From Cyclobacteriaceae bacterium (GTDB lineage Bacteria; Bacteroidota; Bacteroidia; Cytophagales; Cyclobacteriaceae): 7,214 nt of DNA. Under the pieces are notes generated by a model. That model saw only the letters and a program-made list of their open reading frames with translations. It was not told the DNA's origin and made no database searches. This document shows positions 6,343-7,214 of the stretch, piece after piece. Position numbers and translations under genes: made by a program. Every line of letters begins with the position of its first letter. Position 1 is the first letter of the stretch. Where the stretch lies: the NCBI GenBank assembly GCA_025363495.1, contig JANYDR010000144.1, forward strand, positions 1 through 7,214. Reading direction: 5' to 3'.

Positions 6343-7038
6343 ATGGTTAAGAAGTTAGTCGTTCTAACAGGAGCGGGGATCAGTGCTGAAAGTGGCATCC
6401 CAACTTTTCGTGATTCGGGTGGACTATGGGAAGGACATCGTGTGGAGGATGTAGCCACTCCAGAGGGATGGCAAAAAAATCAAGCATTGGTTCTTGATTT
6501 CTATAATCAACGGCGGAAGAAAGCACTTGAAGTAAAGCCTAATCGTGGCCATGAAATACTAGCAGAACTGGAAAAGGATTTTGATGTGACTGTAGTCACG
6601 CAAAACGTTGATAATCTGCATGAAAGAGCTGGTTCGTCGAAGGTTATTCATCTTCATGGAAGTCTTTTTGAATCCCGGAGTACGACTGATGAATCACTGA
6701 TTTATCCGATAGAAGGCTGGGAACTTAATCCTGGAGATAAGTGTGAAAAAGGGTCTCAACTGCGACCAAATATTGTATGGTTTGGAGAGATGGTTCCGAT
6801 GATAGAAGTTGCAGCAACCATAGCATCAAAGGCTGATATTTTTTTGGTGGTCGGAACCTCGATGGTTGTTTATCCTGCAGCGGGATTGATCGATTATGTT
6901 GGCCGCGATGTTCCCAAATTTATTGTTGATCCGAAAGTTCCGGAGATGAGGAGTTCACCCAATCTCTATTTTATTCCTGAGAAGGCAAGTATTGGTATGG
7001 AGCTGGTAAAAGCCAGACTATTAAGTTCCGGTTTCTAA
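6343..7038 (+). CDS. cobB: NAD-dependent protein deacylase, class III sirtuin (CobB/SIRT5-like)
   Basis: This 231-residue enzyme uses NAD+ to remove acyl groups from lysine. Seen in the sequence: the NAD-binding 'GAGISAESGIPTFRDSGGLW' (10-29), 'TQNVDNLHERAG' (86-97), the catalytic His105 in 'HLHGS', 'RPNIVWFGE' (141-149) and 'VVGTSMVVYPAAGL' (169-182). Tyr54 and Arg57 ('FYNQRR') are the YxxR pair that in SIRT5 and E. coli CobB binds acidic acyl groups, so desuccinylase or demalonylase activity is likely beside deacetylation. The only cysteine is Cys134; the four zinc-binding cysteines of most sirtuins are missing, as I recall for other Bacteroidota members. Translation starts at ATG 6343, just before the NAD motif, at the usual distance. 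The gene sits 151 bases after topA on the same strand behind a repeat-rich spacer, and is convergent with the gene at the right edge. The symbol is by homology. Confidence 0.94.
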   Translation: MVKKLVVLTGAGISAESGIPTFRDSGGLWEGHRVEDVATPEGWQKNQALVLDFYNQRRKKALEVKPNRGHEILAELEKDFDVTVVTQNVDNLHERAGSSKVIHLHGSLFESRSTTDESLIYPIEGWELNPGDKCEKGSQLRPNIVWFGEMVPMIEVAATIASKADIFLVVGTSMVVYPAAGLIDYVGRDVPKFIVDPKVPEMRSSPNLYFIPEKASIGMELVKARLLSSGF

Positions 7039-7066
7039 TTTCCATTTTCCATTTTCTATTTTTCAT
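7039..7066. repeat. Four 7-base tandem units directly after the sirtuin stop codon
   Basis: Starting on the base after the TAA stop (7036-7038), four units run in register: TTTCCAT (7039-7045), TTTCCAT (7046-7052), TTTCTAT (7053-7059) and TTTTCAT (7060-7066). The first two are identical and the other two differ by one base each. A further pair, CCAACTC (7071-7077) and ACAACTC (7078-7084), overlaps the end of the minus-strand gene. The strand is pyrimidine-rich, so a transcript from the sirtuin gene ends in U/C-rich RNA, but there is no stem before it and it is not a standard terminator. Confidence 0.75.
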
Positions 7067-7075
7067 TTCCCCAAC

Positions 7076-7214
7076 TCACAACTCAAATATCTTCGTCATC
7101 AACACCCACTTCTCACCCGGCTTCGCATTAGGCAGCGCTTGCTGGTAGTTCCACATAAGTTTTTCCCATTCCTGCACTTTTGAATTAATAGCGTCTGCCT
7201 GGGATTTTTTTATC
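7076..7214 (-). CDS. C-terminal part of a probable L-rhamnose mutarotase-family protein (5' end outside window)
   Basis: On the minus strand an open frame enters from the right edge and ends at TGA (7078-7076), giving the last 45 residues of a protein. The core 'VQEWEKLMWNYQQALPNAKP' (residues 13-32 of the fragment), followed by 'GEKWVLMTKIFEL' and the stop, matches my memory of the end of Bacteroidota L-rhamnose mutarotases (RhaM, DUF718 family), where the chain ends shortly after a W-x-x-M / I-F-x-L pair. The fold is a small ferredoxin-like dimer that interconverts sugar anomers for rhamnose or fucose use. The catalytic residues would be in the missing part, so neither activity nor sugar can be judged. 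The stop lies 37 bases from the convergent sirtuin gene. No start is in the window. Confidence 0.65.
   Translation of the reverse strand, partial: IKKSQADAINSKVQEWEKLMWNYQQALPNAKPGEKWVLMTKIFEL

Overview
The window looks like ordinary chromosome from a Bacteroidota bacterium, probably of the Cytophagales type. The evidence is indirect: protein sequences that resemble Bacteroidota members of each family, a moderately AT-rich composition, no clear Shine-Dalgarno sequences, two candidate promoters of the TTG / TAnnTTTG type used by that phylum, a zinc-free TopA with a lysine-rich tail, and a class III sirtuin without the zinc cysteines. Seven protein genes are supported, two of them cut by the window edges. 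No tRNA, rRNA, CRISPR array, prophage or complete insertion sequence is visible, and no stretch over 300 bases lacks a gene.

Layout: (1) 1-431 (+), the C-terminal end of a conserved protein of unknown function that databases often mislabel. (2) Convergent to it, a leftward cluster read from about 3610 down to 534: a SixA-type histidine phosphatase, a ureohydrolase of the arginase/agmatinase superfamily starting at GTG two bases after the phosphatase stop, then, after a 113-base spacer with a GC-rich inverted repeat, an AGCS-type sodium:alanine/glycine symporter. (3) A divergent control region at about 3583-3716 with a candidate promoter each way and a hairpin at the predicted 5' end of the topA message. 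(4) 3717-6191 (+), DNA topoisomerase I. (5) A 151-base spacer made largely of 7-base repeats. (6) 6343-7038 (+), a CobB/SIRT5-like NAD-dependent protein deacylase. (7) 7076 to the right edge (-), the C-terminus of a probable L-rhamnose mutarotase-family protein, convergent with the sirtuin gene.

The genes do not form an obvious single pathway. The tightest functional link is the phosphatase-ureohydrolase pair, which looks translationally coupled; the amino-acid symporter downstream could belong to the same nitrogen-metabolism transcript. topA and the sirtuin gene are housekeeping genes.

I found no convincing new defence, mobile or biosynthetic system. The most interesting signal is non-coding: short tandem runs with a 7-base period, of different sequence in each place, occur in most of the intergenic spacers and several abut or include stop codons. 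Next come a REP-like inverted repeat directly after the ureohydrolase stop and the architecture of the topA promoter.
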